Shown here: one piece after another, positions 1 through 7,963 of the stretch
Position numbering within the stretch: position 1 is the stretch's first letter
How the letters are laid out: each line of letters opens with the position of its first letter
From: Anaerolineaceae bacterium
GTDB lineage: Bacteria; Chloroflexota; Anaerolineae; Anaerolineales; Anaerolineaceae
DNA length: 34,468 bases
Reading direction: 5' to 3'
NCBI GenBank assembly: GCA_018056725.1
Contig: JAGPFF010000021.1
Location: 1-34,468 of the forward strand
The notes under the pieces: model-generated
What the model was told of the DNA's origin: nothing
Databases searched by the model: none
Seen by the model: the letters and a program-made list of their open reading frames with translations, nothing else
Position numbers and translations under genes: made by a program

Positions 1-255
1 TTCTCATCTTCCTCCGATCTGTGTGGGGAATGTGCCCAACTTGAGCAATATGCGTTCCAGCGCATTGACCACTGTCCGTATCAAGGGAACAAGCCTACCT
101 GCGCCAATTGCCCCATTCATTGTTATCAACCGGAAATGCGGGCGAAGGTGCGCGAGGTGATGCGTTATGCCGGACCTCGGATGCTTTTCCGGCATCCGTT
201 CCTGGCTCTGACCCACCTTCTGGATGGCGCACGAAAACCCTCGATCCAACCTTAA
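1..255 (+). CDS. YgbA-like protein (nitrous oxide-stimulated promoter family), 3' part
   Basis: The reading frame is open from base 1 to the TAA at 253-255, so only the last 84 residues are visible and the start lies outside the window. The segment is rich in paired cysteines: CGEC near residue 8, then CPYQGNKPTCANCPIHCY with four cysteines, followed by a basic stretch ending in MRYAGPRM and HPFLAL. This pattern is what I know from the E. coli YgbA family, small cysteine-rich proteins found in nitrosative-stress regulons. The spacing of the cysteines suggests metal binding, which is inference. The molecular function is unknown. No terminator is visible before the next gene, which runs convergently from the other strand. 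Confidence 0.7.
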   Translation, partial: FSSSSDLCGECAQLEQYAFQRIDHCPYQGNKPTCANCPIHCYQPEMRAKVREVMRYAGPRMLFRHPFLALTHLLDGARKPSIQP

Positions 256-327
256 TTTGTGGTGTGAAACCTCTGATATTTCAGCTCGCTGGATATAAAA
301 GATGTGCTTAATAAGAATTGATTTAAT

Positions 328-948
328 TTAGGGTTGCAGATTAGCGCGCTTTGTATTTCGTCCGGAAGCACGTAACAGTAAGAGCACTGTGAGTGAAACA
401 TAAAAGAAAATTAGAAAAAAGATTCCCAGATAAACCATAAAAGCTAAAAGGGATCGTTCTCCAACAATCTCACCGGCAGCATTCTGACAGGTCATTGACA
501 CCGAGGTAGTTCCAGCTTCGTACCATTCTTGATAGACCAGCTCCGATCCTTTTGGACAGGATACCCAGCGCGTGAGACGGTAAAAAAATCCCGGAATCAC
601 CACTGCCAGAACCCCTGCCGGAGCGCCAAAGCCGACCAGCGCAAAGAAAGATGCCCTCCCGATGACCTGGAAAAAGGATTGACGTGAAAGTTGATCTTGA
701 ACGTTTTTTATGAACATCTCGCTGCTGATCCAAAAATTAGTATGACACAAAAAGATCGGATTGCCACAATCATTTTTGACCTGGCTGACTATACCGAATT
801 TATACCATTCAACTTTTTCATCTCCTATAATATGAACTGTCAGTGAATCGATAGAGTTTTCCTCCTTCTGTGGCAACGAGCCTGGAATACGCCGAAGCGC
901 TCCAGGCTCTTTGTTTCTGTATCTCTTTTGGATCCTCAGCAGTGTCAT
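328..948 (-). CDS. Hypothetical membrane protein with two transmembrane segments
   Basis: I do not recognise a family. The 206-residue protein has a soluble, mildly charged N-terminal part (about residues 1-100), a hydrophobic segment near residues 101-124 (FFALVGFGAPAGVLAVVIPG), a short loop with two cysteines (VSCPKG and SMTCQN), and a second strongly hydrophobic helix near residues 170-194, ending in a basic tail. The loop between helices is probably extracytoplasmic. An upstream in-frame ATG would extend the protein to base 1128 and into the divergent neighbour. I chose the ATG at 946-948 because it is preceded by AAGAAGGGAAAA, a usable ribosome-binding site. It is divergent from the NAGPA-domain gene, with 60 bases between the start codons. 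Confidence 0.6.
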   Translation of the reverse strand: MTLLRIQKRYRNKEPGALRRIPGSLPQKEENSIDSLTVHIIGDEKVEWYKFGIVSQVKNDCGNPIFLCHTNFWISSEMFIKNVQDQLSRQSFFQVIGRASFFALVGFGAPAGVLAVVIPGFFYRLTRWVSCPKGSELVYQEWYEAGTTSVSMTCQNAAGEIVGERSLLAFMVYLGIFFLIFFYVSLTVLLLLRASGRNTKRANLQP

Positions 949-995
949 TTTTCCCTTCTTATACCAGGAATAAACCATTAGCCACTGTGTGTCTC

Positions 996-1001
996 TATAA
1001 T
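996..1001 (+). promoter_or_regulatory. TATAAT -10 box directly upstream of the NAGPA gene
   Basis: A perfect TATAAT ends seven bases before the ATG at 1009 and no Shine-Dalgarno sequence lies between them. Transcription from this box would start at or next to the A of the ATG, so the mRNA would be leaderless. No convincing -35 hexamer is present at 16-18 bases. Confidence 0.45.
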
Positions 1002-1008
1002 AAAAATT

Positions 1009-2094
1009 ATGAAACCGGAAATGAGCAATCGGCAATCTAGAAAGAAACTTCTCCGCGCGGGCATTACAGCCTTCCTGGTAATCGGAGCAATAGGGTATCT
1101 TCTTGCAGATCGCTATCTCATTGATCATGTTGAGATTGCGGATGTGAGTGCCTATGCAGCTTCATTGACCGAGGTGACCGAAGTTCAAACGGCATCGGAT
1201 TCTGGCAGCGTGCCCGGCGGTACTGACCCCACCTCTCCGGCGGAGGTGGACGTGACGACTGCTCAGGTTTCTCACACGGCTGAGGGATTGCAGGAGTCGC
1301 TATCAGCGCAGACAGCGACTGATCCCTCGGCCGTCGTCTACAGTGATGATTGGAATTATCGCAGTGATGCCCTTTCCATTTCTATTAACAAAGTGGAAAC
1401 CGGTAGTGGCAAGGATAAGGTCACTTATTTCGTGGCGGATGTCGTTCTGTCTTCCTCCGCCCAGCTGCAGAGCGCTTTTGCTCAGGATACCTTTGGACGC
1501 AACCTGGTCGCCGATACTTCAGAGATTGCACGTGAAAACGGAGCCATTTTTGCAGTAAATGGTGATTATTATGGCTTCCGCACGGATGGCATCCTCATTC
1601 GCAATGGCGTGATCTACCGTGACATTCCTGCGCGCATGGGACTGGTCTTTTACAGGGATGGAACCATGCAAGTATATGATGAGACGCAGACTAGCGCGCA
1701 GGATTTGTTGGAGGCTGGCGCATGGAATACCTTTTCTTTTGGTCCGGCTTTGATTGATGATGGTCAGATTGTACAAAACCTCGCGCGCATCGAGATCGAT
1801 ACCAATCTGGGCAATCATCCTATCCAGGGAGAACAGCCTCGCACAGGTGTGGGGATCATCGCCCCCAATCACTTTGTCTTCATTGTGGTAGATGGACGCA
1901 GCGCTGGCTACAGCCGTGGTGTCACGCTTAATGAATTCGCCCAAATCTTCCAGCAGCTTGGCTGCAGTGAAGCCTATAACCTGGACGGCGGTGGCTCTTC
2001 AACCATGGTTTTTATGGATCGAGTAGTTAATAATCCCCTCGGGCGGGGAAATGAACGTGGCACCAGCGATATTCTTTATATCGCCACTGAATAA
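1009..2094 (+). CDS. Membrane-anchored phosphodiester glycosidase (NAGPA domain)
   Basis: 361 residues. A basic N-terminus is followed by a single hydrophobic helix at about residues 18-34 (AFLVIGAIGYLLADRYL), giving a signal anchor, then a low-complexity Ser/Thr/Glu/Ala linker to about residue 110. The rest matches the phosphodiester glycosidase family (PF09992, related to human uncovering enzyme and to bacterial exopolysaccharide proteins): FAVNGDYYGFRTDG, then GVGIIAPNHFVFIVVDGR, then AYNLDGGGSSTM, the signature near the C-terminus. The domain is therefore exported and tethered to the membrane, where it may hydrolyse sugar-phosphodiester bonds in envelope polymers; the substrate is unknown. 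A second ATG at 1021 is an alternative start; neither has a ribosome-binding site. No terminator is visible downstream. Confidence 0.85.
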   Translation: MKPEMSNRQSRKKLLRAGITAFLVIGAIGYLLADRYLIDHVEIADVSAYAASLTEVTEVQTASDSGSVPGGTDPTSPAEVDVTTAQVSHTAEGLQESLSAQTATDPSAVVYSDDWNYRSDALSISINKVETGSGKDKVTYFVADVVLSSSAQLQSAFAQDTFGRNLVADTSEIARENGAIFAVNGDYYGFRTDGILIRNGVIYRDIPARMGLVFYRDGTMQVYDETQTSAQDLLEAGAWNTFSFGPALIDDGQIVQNLARIEIDTNLGNHPIQGEQPRTGVGIIAPNHFVFIVVDGRSAGYSRGVTLNEFAQIFQQLGCSEAYNLDGGGSSTMVFMDRVVNNPLGRGNERGTSDILYIATE

Positions 2095-2209
2095 ACCTGA
2101 AGCGGGTCCGATAAATTGGTATAGGTAGATCAGAAATTACCAAAAGATTTCATTGAATGCCAAGATCAACTAATTTACTAAAACTTGATCGTGATGGTTG
2201 ATTTTCTAT

Positions 2210-2241
2210 AAAAAGAGGCTGACCATTTTTTGGTCAGCCTC
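2210..2241 (-). terminator. Rho-independent terminator of the short-chain dehydrogenase gene
   Basis: A perfect 11-bp stem (2215-2225 paired with 2231-2241, GAGGCTGACCA type) with a five-T loop. Read on the minus strand it is followed by TTTTTATAG, so it ends the minus-strand gene whose stop is at 2262. Confidence 0.85.
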
Positions 2242-2261
2242 AACTATCCTAAATAGGAAAT

Positions 2262-3026
2262 TTATTGGGCAGTCCAACCACCATCAACGGGCAGCGCCAC
2301 ACCCGTTATGAATGACGCCGCGTCGGAGCAGAGGTATACCACTGCGTCTCCAATCTCCTCCGGCTCACCCATCCGACCAATCGGGTGACCCGCGGCGTAA
2401 GCAGCCTCCGCAGCCGGATTTTTACCGGTCAGGCGGTCAATCATAGGCGTGCGAATCACACCCGGGCAGACAGCATTAATTCGTACACCTTGTTTTGAGT
2501 GCTGAACTGCGGCTGCTTTGGTCATGCCGATCACTCCAAATTTGGCAGCGGAGTAGCCCGGCATCCCGGGAAGACCCACCAACCCGGCGATTGAGGAGGT
2601 ATTGACGATCACACCTTTCCCCTGTTTGATCATGATCGGCAGTTCATATTTCATGCTAAGGAACACGCCTTTCAGATTGATACTTATCAGCCGGTCAAAA
2701 GCTTCCTCGGAGTACTCGTAGAAATTTTCAACAGAGGGGCCTTCAATTCCGGCGTTATTGAACGCAAAATCAAGACCGCCAAATGCTTCTACGGTTTTAT
2801 TGACCATTGCCTGAACATCCGCTGCTTTGGAAACGTCGGCTTTGAAGAATATCGCCTCACCGCCGGCTTTTTTGATCATTGCGACCGTCTCATTTCCACC
2901 ATCTTCCGCAATATCGGGTGCCACGACTTTGGCTCCGTGACGGGCAAAATTCAAAGCTGCCTGTCGACCAATACCGGAACCCGCACCGGTAACCAGAGCG
3001 ACCTTATTCTCAAACATTCCAGCCAT
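2262..3026 (-). CDS. SDR family NAD(P)-dependent oxidoreductase
   Basis: 254 residues, the usual length of a classical short-chain dehydrogenase. The Rossmann cofactor motif TGAGSGIG is at residues 13-20, NNAG at 90-93, the catalytic Ser at 145 (NTSSIAG), and Tyr158 and Lys162 in YSAAK; all parts of the classical active site are intact. The acidic D38 after the second strand (VVAPDIAED) favours NAD over NADP. The C-terminal PVDGGWTAQ is the usual SDR ending. It resembles FabG and glucose-1-dehydrogenase-like proteins, but the substrate cannot be read from the sequence. The start at 3026 is supported by GAGAGGAGATACAAAT upstream. It is a single-gene unit with its own terminator. Confidence 0.93.
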   Translation of the reverse strand: MAGMFENKVALVTGAGSGIGRQAALNFARHGAKVVAPDIAEDGGNETVAMIKKAGGEAIFFKADVSKAADVQAMVNKTVEAFGGLDFAFNNAGIEGPSVENFYEYSEEAFDRLISINLKGVFLSMKYELPIMIKQGKGVIVNTSSIAGLVGLPGMPGYSAAKFGVIGMTKAAAVQHSKQGVRINAVCPGVIRTPMIDRLTGKNPAAEAAYAAGHPIGRMGEPEEIGDAVVYLCSDAASFITGVALPVDGGWTAQ

Positions 3027-3399
3027 ATTTGTATCTCCTCTCAGTCAATCGTAGGTTTGTGCTGCCGCCAGGATGATTGCCCGGCTTGTTACTCCATCGT
3101 TGGCATTTTCTGATCTGTACTTGTTTAATTACCAATTCGTTTTCCAGACAAAGGTTCCACCGGAGGGCTATTCAAATTAAGACCCGGATGAAGCCTCTGT
3201 GCTAACCTGTTATTGATTATAGCATTAATAGTCCAAATTAGGTCTATATTATCTTTTTAAAGACTGGCTTTTCTATAAATTATTAGAGGATTTAAGAAGT
3301 AAGTAATTCTTTACTGGATTTATCTGGTAAATTTTCCGATTAAAATAGAACCATCATTAATCTAAATGAATCATAAGATCATTTTGGAGGAGTCTTTTT
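3027..3399. other. Divergent intergenic region between SDR and GH5 genes
   Basis: 373 bases without a credible gene, strongly AT-rich from about 3215 to 3375. It must hold the promoters of both divergent genes, but I cannot point to a consensus -35/-10 pair on either strand. The right edge carries a strong ribosome-binding site, GGAGGAG at about 3385-3391, for the GH5 gene. No repeat, hairpin or RNA gene is evident. Confidence 0.5.
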
Positions 3400-5289
3400 A
3401 TGGTTAGAATCCATCACGATTCCTTTACAGACGAACAAGGACGTAGATTAATGCTGCGTGGAGTCAATCTCGGTGGCAGCAGCAAAGTGCCACGCTCGCC
3501 AGACGGATCGACCTATCAGGCGAAAGGATTTTTCGATCATCGCGAAGTTTCTTTCGTTGGCAGACCTTTTTCTCTTGAAGAGGCTGATGAGCACTACCGA
3601 AGATTACGCAGCTGGGGGTTTAATACACTCCGTTTTCTATTTACCTGGGAAGCTGTGGAACATGCCGGACCGGGTTTATATGATGAGGGGTACCTGGATT
3701 ACCTTCATGCCATTGTCAAAAAAGCCGGCGAATTTGGTTTTTTGGTCTTTCTGGATCCTCATCAGGATGTCTGGTCTCGATTCTCCGGTGGAGACGGTGC
3801 GCCGGGTTGGACGCTGGAGGCTGCCGGCTTCGACCTGACAAAATTCCAGGAGACGGGTGCCGCAATTGTCCATCAGACGCACGGTGATCCTTTCCCTCGC
3901 ATGATCTGGCCTACCAACGCCTACAAACTGGCTGCTGCCACTATGTTCACCCTATTCTTTGCCGGGAAGGATTTTGCTCCTGCCACACGGGTAGAGGGGC
4001 ATCAAATTCAAGATTATTTGCAGGAGCATTACTTTTCAATGATCCGCACCGTTGTCAACCGTATGCAGGATCTGGATTGCGTGATAGGTTATGATGTTTT
4101 TAATGAGCCACAGAAGGGTTTTATTGGGCATTCTGACCTGCGCATTGAGAATAAAGCCCTGCGCCTGGGACCTACTCCCACTCCCTGGCAGGCAATCCTT
4201 CTGGGAGCTGGGATTCCACAGCAGATCTCAACCTGGTCATTATCTTTACCTGGATTTCCTTTGCACCGTAAAGTTTTGATGAATCCAAACGGTACCCGAG
4301 TATGGCTGCCGGGGAAAGCCTGCGTTTGGCAGGAGAATGGCGTCTGGGATTTTGATGCAAAAGGGGAACCCAGGTTGATCCATCCGGATTACTTCGCCCG
4401 GATAAAGGATCATGATGTCGAGTTTTCACAGGATTATCTGGTTCCTTTTACCCGTCAATTTGCTGAAACTGTCCATGCCATTGATTCCGACGCGTTAATA
4501 TTTATGGAAAATGAGGTGGATGATCCGGCACCGCGTTGGTTGGAGGCGCCACAGCATCAAATCGTCTATGCTCCGCATTGGTATGATGGTTTTGTTCTTT
4601 TCACCAAGCGTTTTATCCCCTGGTTGGGTACGAATGTGCGCTCGCGGCGTCTGGTTCTGGGAAAGCGGATGATTCATCGTTCATATGCCAACCAAATGGG
4701 GCTTTTCAAACGGGAGGCTCGCGAGAAGTTGGGAGGCGTACCAGTGCTGATTGGTGAAATTGGCATCCCGTTTGATCTTGAGCGGAAAATTGGCTATCAC
4801 AGTGGCAACTTTTCGATCCACGCTCTGGCGATGGATCGGAGCATGAAAGCGCTGGAAAAGAACCTGCTGAACACCACCATTTGGAACTACACCTCTGATA
4901 ATGACAATGTCCACGGAGATCAATGGAATGATGAGGACCTTTCTATTTTTAGTCCGGACCAGCGTAATCGACCGGAGGACATTAATTCTGGCGGTCGTGG
5001 ATTAGCCGCTGTGGTGCGACCGTACCCCATTGCCACAGCGGGTATTCCGCAATATCTTAATTTCAATTTCCTGACCGGGCATTTTGAATACGGTTTCAAA
5101 ACAACCACCGAAACCAAGGCACCCACCCGCCTTTTTATCCCGCGTTTGCATTATCCACATGGCATCACAGTTCAGTTATCGGATGGCGCTTATCAATACG
5201 ATGAAAAAAATCAATTGCTGGAATATACCCCCGGAAATTTAGATTTACATATAATTAGCATCAAGCCAATTCGGAAAACTTTATTGTAG
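3400..5289 (+). CDS. GH5 family glycosidase, glucocerebrosidase/steryl-glucosidase (GH5_12-like)
   Basis: 629 residues. The N-terminus (LRGVNLGGSSKVP at 19-31) and the barrel strands FNTLRFLFTWEAVE and FLDPHQDVWSRFSGG match the branch of GH5 that contains endoglycoceramidases and the fungal EgCrP1/EgCrP2 enzymes, which cleave glucosylceramide and ergosteryl glucoside. The acid/base is Glu236 in DVFNEP and the nucleophile Glu453 in LIGEIGIP; both are present. Residues from about 535 to the end look like the C-terminal beta-sandwich of this branch. There is no signal peptide or membrane helix, so it should act in the cytoplasm on imported or endogenous glycolipid. The strong ribosome-binding site GGAGGAG supports the ATG at 3400. 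A lipid hydroxylase gene follows 28 bases downstream. The subfamily is by recollection; GH5 membership is firm. Confidence 0.85.
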   Translation: MVRIHHDSFTDEQGRRLMLRGVNLGGSSKVPRSPDGSTYQAKGFFDHREVSFVGRPFSLEEADEHYRRLRSWGFNTLRFLFTWEAVEHAGPGLYDEGYLDYLHAIVKKAGEFGFLVFLDPHQDVWSRFSGGDGAPGWTLEAAGFDLTKFQETGAAIVHQTHGDPFPRMIWPTNAYKLAAATMFTLFFAGKDFAPATRVEGHQIQDYLQEHYFSMIRTVVNRMQDLDCVIGYDVFNEPQKGFIGHSDLRIENKALRLGPTPTPWQAILLGAGIPQQISTWSLSLPGFPLHRKVLMNPNGTRVWLPGKACVWQENGVWDFDAKGEPRLIHPDYFARIKDHDVEFSQDYLVPFTRQFAETVHAIDSDALIFMENEVDDPAPRWLEAPQHQIVYAPHWYDGFVLFTKRFIPWLGTNVRSRRLVLGKRMIHRSYANQMGLFKREAREKLGGVPVLIGEIGIPFDLERKIGYHSGNFSIHALAMDRSMKALEKNLLNTTIWNYTSDNDNVHGDQWNDEDLSIFSPDQRNRPEDINSGGRGLAAVVRPYPIATAGIPQYLNFNFLTGHFEYGFKTTTETKAPTRLFIPRLHYPHGITVQLSDGAYQYDEKNQLLEYTPGNLDLHIISIKPIRKTLL

Positions 5290-5317
5290 GTAAAGCAATT
5301 ATTTGTGGAGGCGCAGC

Positions 5318-5953
5318 ATGGCACATTTACCCATTGATCATAGTGACGTACCCATACGGCTTTTTAAATCCGATTTTCTGGAATTCTTCTCTCATATCAG
5401 CCCGGTGACCGTGGTGGTCATCTGGCTGCCAGTAGCTCTTTTCTTCCTTATCCGCTCGATTGTGCTGACGCCAGGAGAGGGGATCCCGCTCTTTATTCCG
5501 GTTGCATTTCTAACAGGCATATTCCTCTGGACGATTTCAGAATATCTGCTGCACCGTTTTCTGTTCCACATGCCGGCGAAAAGTCCGAGGGCGGAACGGA
5601 TCATTTTCCTTTTCCACGGGGTACACCATGCCCAGCCGCAAATGAAAACGCGTCTCGTGATGCCTCCAGTTGTATCCATCCCCCTCGCGGCTCTCTTTTA
5701 CGGGCTTTTCTATCTTGTATTCGCCATCCTTCTTAAGAATCCGTACTGGGTTGCCCCTTTGTTTTCCGGTTTTATCCTCGGCTACCTGATCTATGATCTC
5801 ACCCATTACGCCACGCATCATTTTCCAATGCGCAGGGGTTATTTCAAATACATCAAACGTTACCATATGCAGCACCACTACAAAACACCTGATGCACGGT
5901 TCGGAGTCAGTTCACCGGTATGGGATTGGGTCTTCGGCACATTTCCCGATTGA
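5318..5953 (+). CDS. Fatty acid hydroxylase superfamily membrane protein (FA2H-like)
   Basis: 211 residues, four or more hydrophobic helices and the full set of histidine boxes of the membrane di-iron hydroxylase/desaturase superfamily: H79 and H84 (EYLLHRFLFH), H100, H103 and H104 (HGVHH), H163, H167 and H168 (THYATHH), and H183, H186 and H187 (YHMQHH). The last box followed by FGVSSPVWDWVFGT is typical of the sterol desaturase/fatty-acid 2-hydroxylase type, which in eukaryotes hydroxylates the acyl chain of ceramides. A hydroxylase using O2 in a membrane is the safe reading; the lipid substrate is unknown. The frame could start at TTG 5303, but GGAGG at 5307-5311 fits the ATG at 5318. It lies 28 bases after the GH5 gene, probably co-transcribed. 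Confidence 0.88.
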   Translation: MAHLPIDHSDVPIRLFKSDFLEFFSHISPVTVVVIWLPVALFFLIRSIVLTPGEGIPLFIPVAFLTGIFLWTISEYLLHRFLFHMPAKSPRAERIIFLFHGVHHAQPQMKTRLVMPPVVSIPLAALFYGLFYLVFAILLKNPYWVAPLFSGFILGYLIYDLTHYATHHFPMRRGYFKYIKRYHMQHHYKTPDARFGVSSPVWDWVFGTFPD

Positions 5954-6151
5954 CCAGATGATGACCGCTTACTCTCAAGTGAGGGCATCTGCCTTCCAAA
6001 TGATGAAATGTTGGTTTGGTGAAGGTGATCAAATTCAGATGTTCGATCCACCTTTCGTTTTGCACAAAGACGGTGAGGCGCCAATCGTACCGATGGGTCC
6101 AACTGCACCTTGCTTTTTGACGATCCATACCTTCATGGCTGGTTGTCTACG

Positions 6152-7423
6152 ATGAACCGCTGGCGGGGATGGCACCTTTTTGTCATAAACGCATATTGGA
6201 TCGGTCTTTCCTTTATGTGGAACAGCCTTCACGTTACGATCCTGCCAGCAGTTTTACTGAATTATGTGCCGGAGACTCGGAAGAATACCTGGCTGGGGCT
6301 CTTAACTTTTTTCGGGTTGATTCTGGCGATGCTGATCCAACCGCTATCCGGTGCGGTCAGTGACCACTGGCGGGCAAGGATCGGTCGCCGCAGACCCCTC
6401 ATGTGGTTGGGTACATCTGGAGATATTTTATTTCTCACGCTGATGGGTTTTGTGGGGGGCTTGCCGGCTCTCTTTGTGGGTTATATCGGTCTGCAAACCA
6501 CCTCCAACATTGCCCATGGACCTGCCCAGGGATTACTGCCAGACCTGGTTTCCGCGGATAAGATGGGGCTGGCAAGCGGTATTAAGATCGCGCTGGATAT
6601 GGCTGGGATCATCCTTTCTTCCCTGCTGATGGGTTTTCTCATTAAGTCGGAGAATCCGGATCCCAGTCTTTCAATTGCTGTCATTATTGGAGTTTTGATC
6701 CTCTTTAGTTTAATCACCCTGATTGGCACGAAAGAGGAGCCCTCCACGGCAAGAGAATCCAATCATATCAACCCGAAAAAACTTATCCAGCAGGTATTCG
6801 ATTTTCACATCGAAGGTGACCACTTTTACTGGCAGTTAATTCTCAGCCGGTTTTTCTATCTGGTGGGGATTTATGGCTTTCAATCCTTTGCCCAGTACTT
6901 TATTCGTGATAAATTCCCCGAACAGGATCCGATCCTCTTCACCCAATTTGTGATGGGCTGTTTTGTCACCGTGCTGATAATTTTCACGCTACTCGCCGGT
7001 GTATTGAGTGACCGTTTTGGTCGCAAGAAACTCCAGATTATTTCTTCATTCATTGGCGCACTGGCGGCAATATTGCTTATTTTCGCCGATTCACCAGCGC
7101 AGTTGCTTGCCTTCGGTTCGGTAATGGGGGTGGGGTTGGGAACTTTCATGAGCACCAACTGGGCTTTGGCTAACGATATGGCGCCCAAGGGTGACGCAGG
7201 TAAATACATGGGACTGACTAATCTGGCTACCGCTGGTTCTGCTGCCATTGCCCGTCTTGAGGGACCGATGACCGACACGCTCAACAATGCCGCGCCAGGT
7301 CAATGGTGGGGCTGGACGGCGCTTTTCGCCATTTCAGCAGTATTGATGATGGTTTCCACTCTCTTTTTGCGTAAAATACCTGAACCCTCGAAAGCCACAA
7401 CGGAGCCTCTCACTTCCGTCTAA
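6152..7423 (+). CDS. MFS transporter, GPH/SLC45-like
   Basis: About 423 residues with twelve predicted hydrophobic segments and a central cytoplasmic loop near residues 205-235. The loop between helices 2 and 3 has SGAVSDHWRARIGRRRP, the basic Gly-Arg-Arg-Arg-Pro motif I know from sugar carriers of the GPH and SLC45 type, and the second half has the matching GVLSDRFGRKK. The substrate is not readable. The frame stays open upstream to a TTG at 6110; neither that nor the ATG at 6152 has a good ribosome-binding site. I chose 6152 because the first helix begins soon after it. It follows the GH5 and hydroxylase genes on the same strand after a 198-base gap with no gene. It may import or export the sugar or glycolipid they act on. 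Confidence 0.85.
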   Translation: MNRWRGWHLFVINAYWIGLSFMWNSLHVTILPAVLLNYVPETRKNTWLGLLTFFGLILAMLIQPLSGAVSDHWRARIGRRRPLMWLGTSGDILFLTLMGFVGGLPALFVGYIGLQTTSNIAHGPAQGLLPDLVSADKMGLASGIKIALDMAGIILSSLLMGFLIKSENPDPSLSIAVIIGVLILFSLITLIGTKEEPSTARESNHINPKKLIQQVFDFHIEGDHFYWQLILSRFFYLVGIYGFQSFAQYFIRDKFPEQDPILFTQFVMGCFVTVLIIFTLLAGVLSDRFGRKKLQIISSFIGALAAILLIFADSPAQLLAFGSVMGVGLGTFMSTNWALANDMAPKGDAGKYMGLTNLATAGSAAIARLEGPMTDTLNNAAPGQWWGWTALFAISAVLMMVSTLFLRKIPEPSKATTEPLTSV

Positions 7424-7442
7424 GGATTCCGGATTCATCCCT

Positions 7443-7448
7443 TATAAT
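7443..7448 (+). promoter_or_regulatory. TATAAT -10 box for the DUF3052-TGT-Rmt-RsmF run
   Basis: A perfect TATAAT sits 20 bases after the MFS stop codon and 132 bases before the start chosen for the first gene of the modification run. No good -35 is visible. If used, it gives a 5' leader of about 125 bases in which I see no clear structure. Confidence 0.4.
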
Positions 7449-7579
7449 AGAGTCTGAAAAAGACCATTTGCCGGATGGAGAATTCCAGGGGAATCGCCAT
7501 CCCCGGAAAACGCCCATTTCGCCGGCAGGCGGGAAGTTTTTTGCGCTTTATCCGCAGCGTAATTGATTTCGAGAAAACA

Positions 7580-7963
7580 ATGATAAGTGAAAAAACAATC
7601 TTCGAAAAACTTCAACTTAAATCCGGGCGGGGAATGGTGATCATTGACCCACCGCAGGGTTTTCTTTCTCATGCCGGTGAACTACCTCCAGACGCTGCCA
7701 TCAGCCTTGAACCAACAAACACTTCATTACTGTTGGCATTCCTTCCCCGGCAGCAAGAGCTGAACGAGAAATTTCTATCTCTGGCTTCCCTCGTGTCGGA
7801 AGGGGGGATCTTTTGGATTGCTTATCCCAAGCTGAGCTCAAAATTAAGCAAGGATTTGAATCCGGATTTGATTAACCAGTTTGCCGCTCAGCAGGGATGG
7901 ACTGGGGTGGCAATGATCGCCCTGGACGAAGACTGGTCGGCATTACGCCTGAAGCGAATATGA
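7580..7963 (+). CDS. DUF3052 family protein
   Basis: 127 residues. The start (EKTIFEKLQLKSGRGMVII followed by PPQGF), the middle GGIFWIAYPKLSSKLSKDLN and the end ALDEDWSALRLKRI match what I know of DUF3052, small proteins with a Rossmann-like strand pattern and no assigned function. The open frame reaches up to an ATG at 7475, but the family normally starts just before the TIxxKL segment, so I chose the ATG at 7580; its ribosome-binding site is poor. Its stop overlaps the next start as ATGA (7960-7963), so the protein is translationally coupled to the TGT paralogue and is a candidate partner of the modification enzymes downstream. That partnership is inference from gene order only. Confidence 0.75.
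   Translation: MISEKTIFEKLQLKSGRGMVIIDPPQGFLSHAGELPPDAAISLEPTNTSLLLAFLPRQQELNEKFLSLASLVSEGGIFWIAYPKLSSKLSKDLNPDLINQFAAQQGWTGVAMIALDEDWSALRLKRI

Noticed and set aside
1519..1944. Minus-strand 141-codon open frame
   Set aside because: Antisense to the conserved core of the NAGPA-domain gene, with no recognisable motif.
2163..2205. GATCAA/TTGATC inverted repeat downstream of the NAGPA gene
   Set aside because: Six-base arms with a long AT-rich loop and no T-run are within chance expectation.
5958..6151. Possible small gene between the hydroxylase and MFS genes
   Set aside because: The plus-strand frame there has no ribosome-binding site and no recognisable protein features, and overlaps the possible MFS start.
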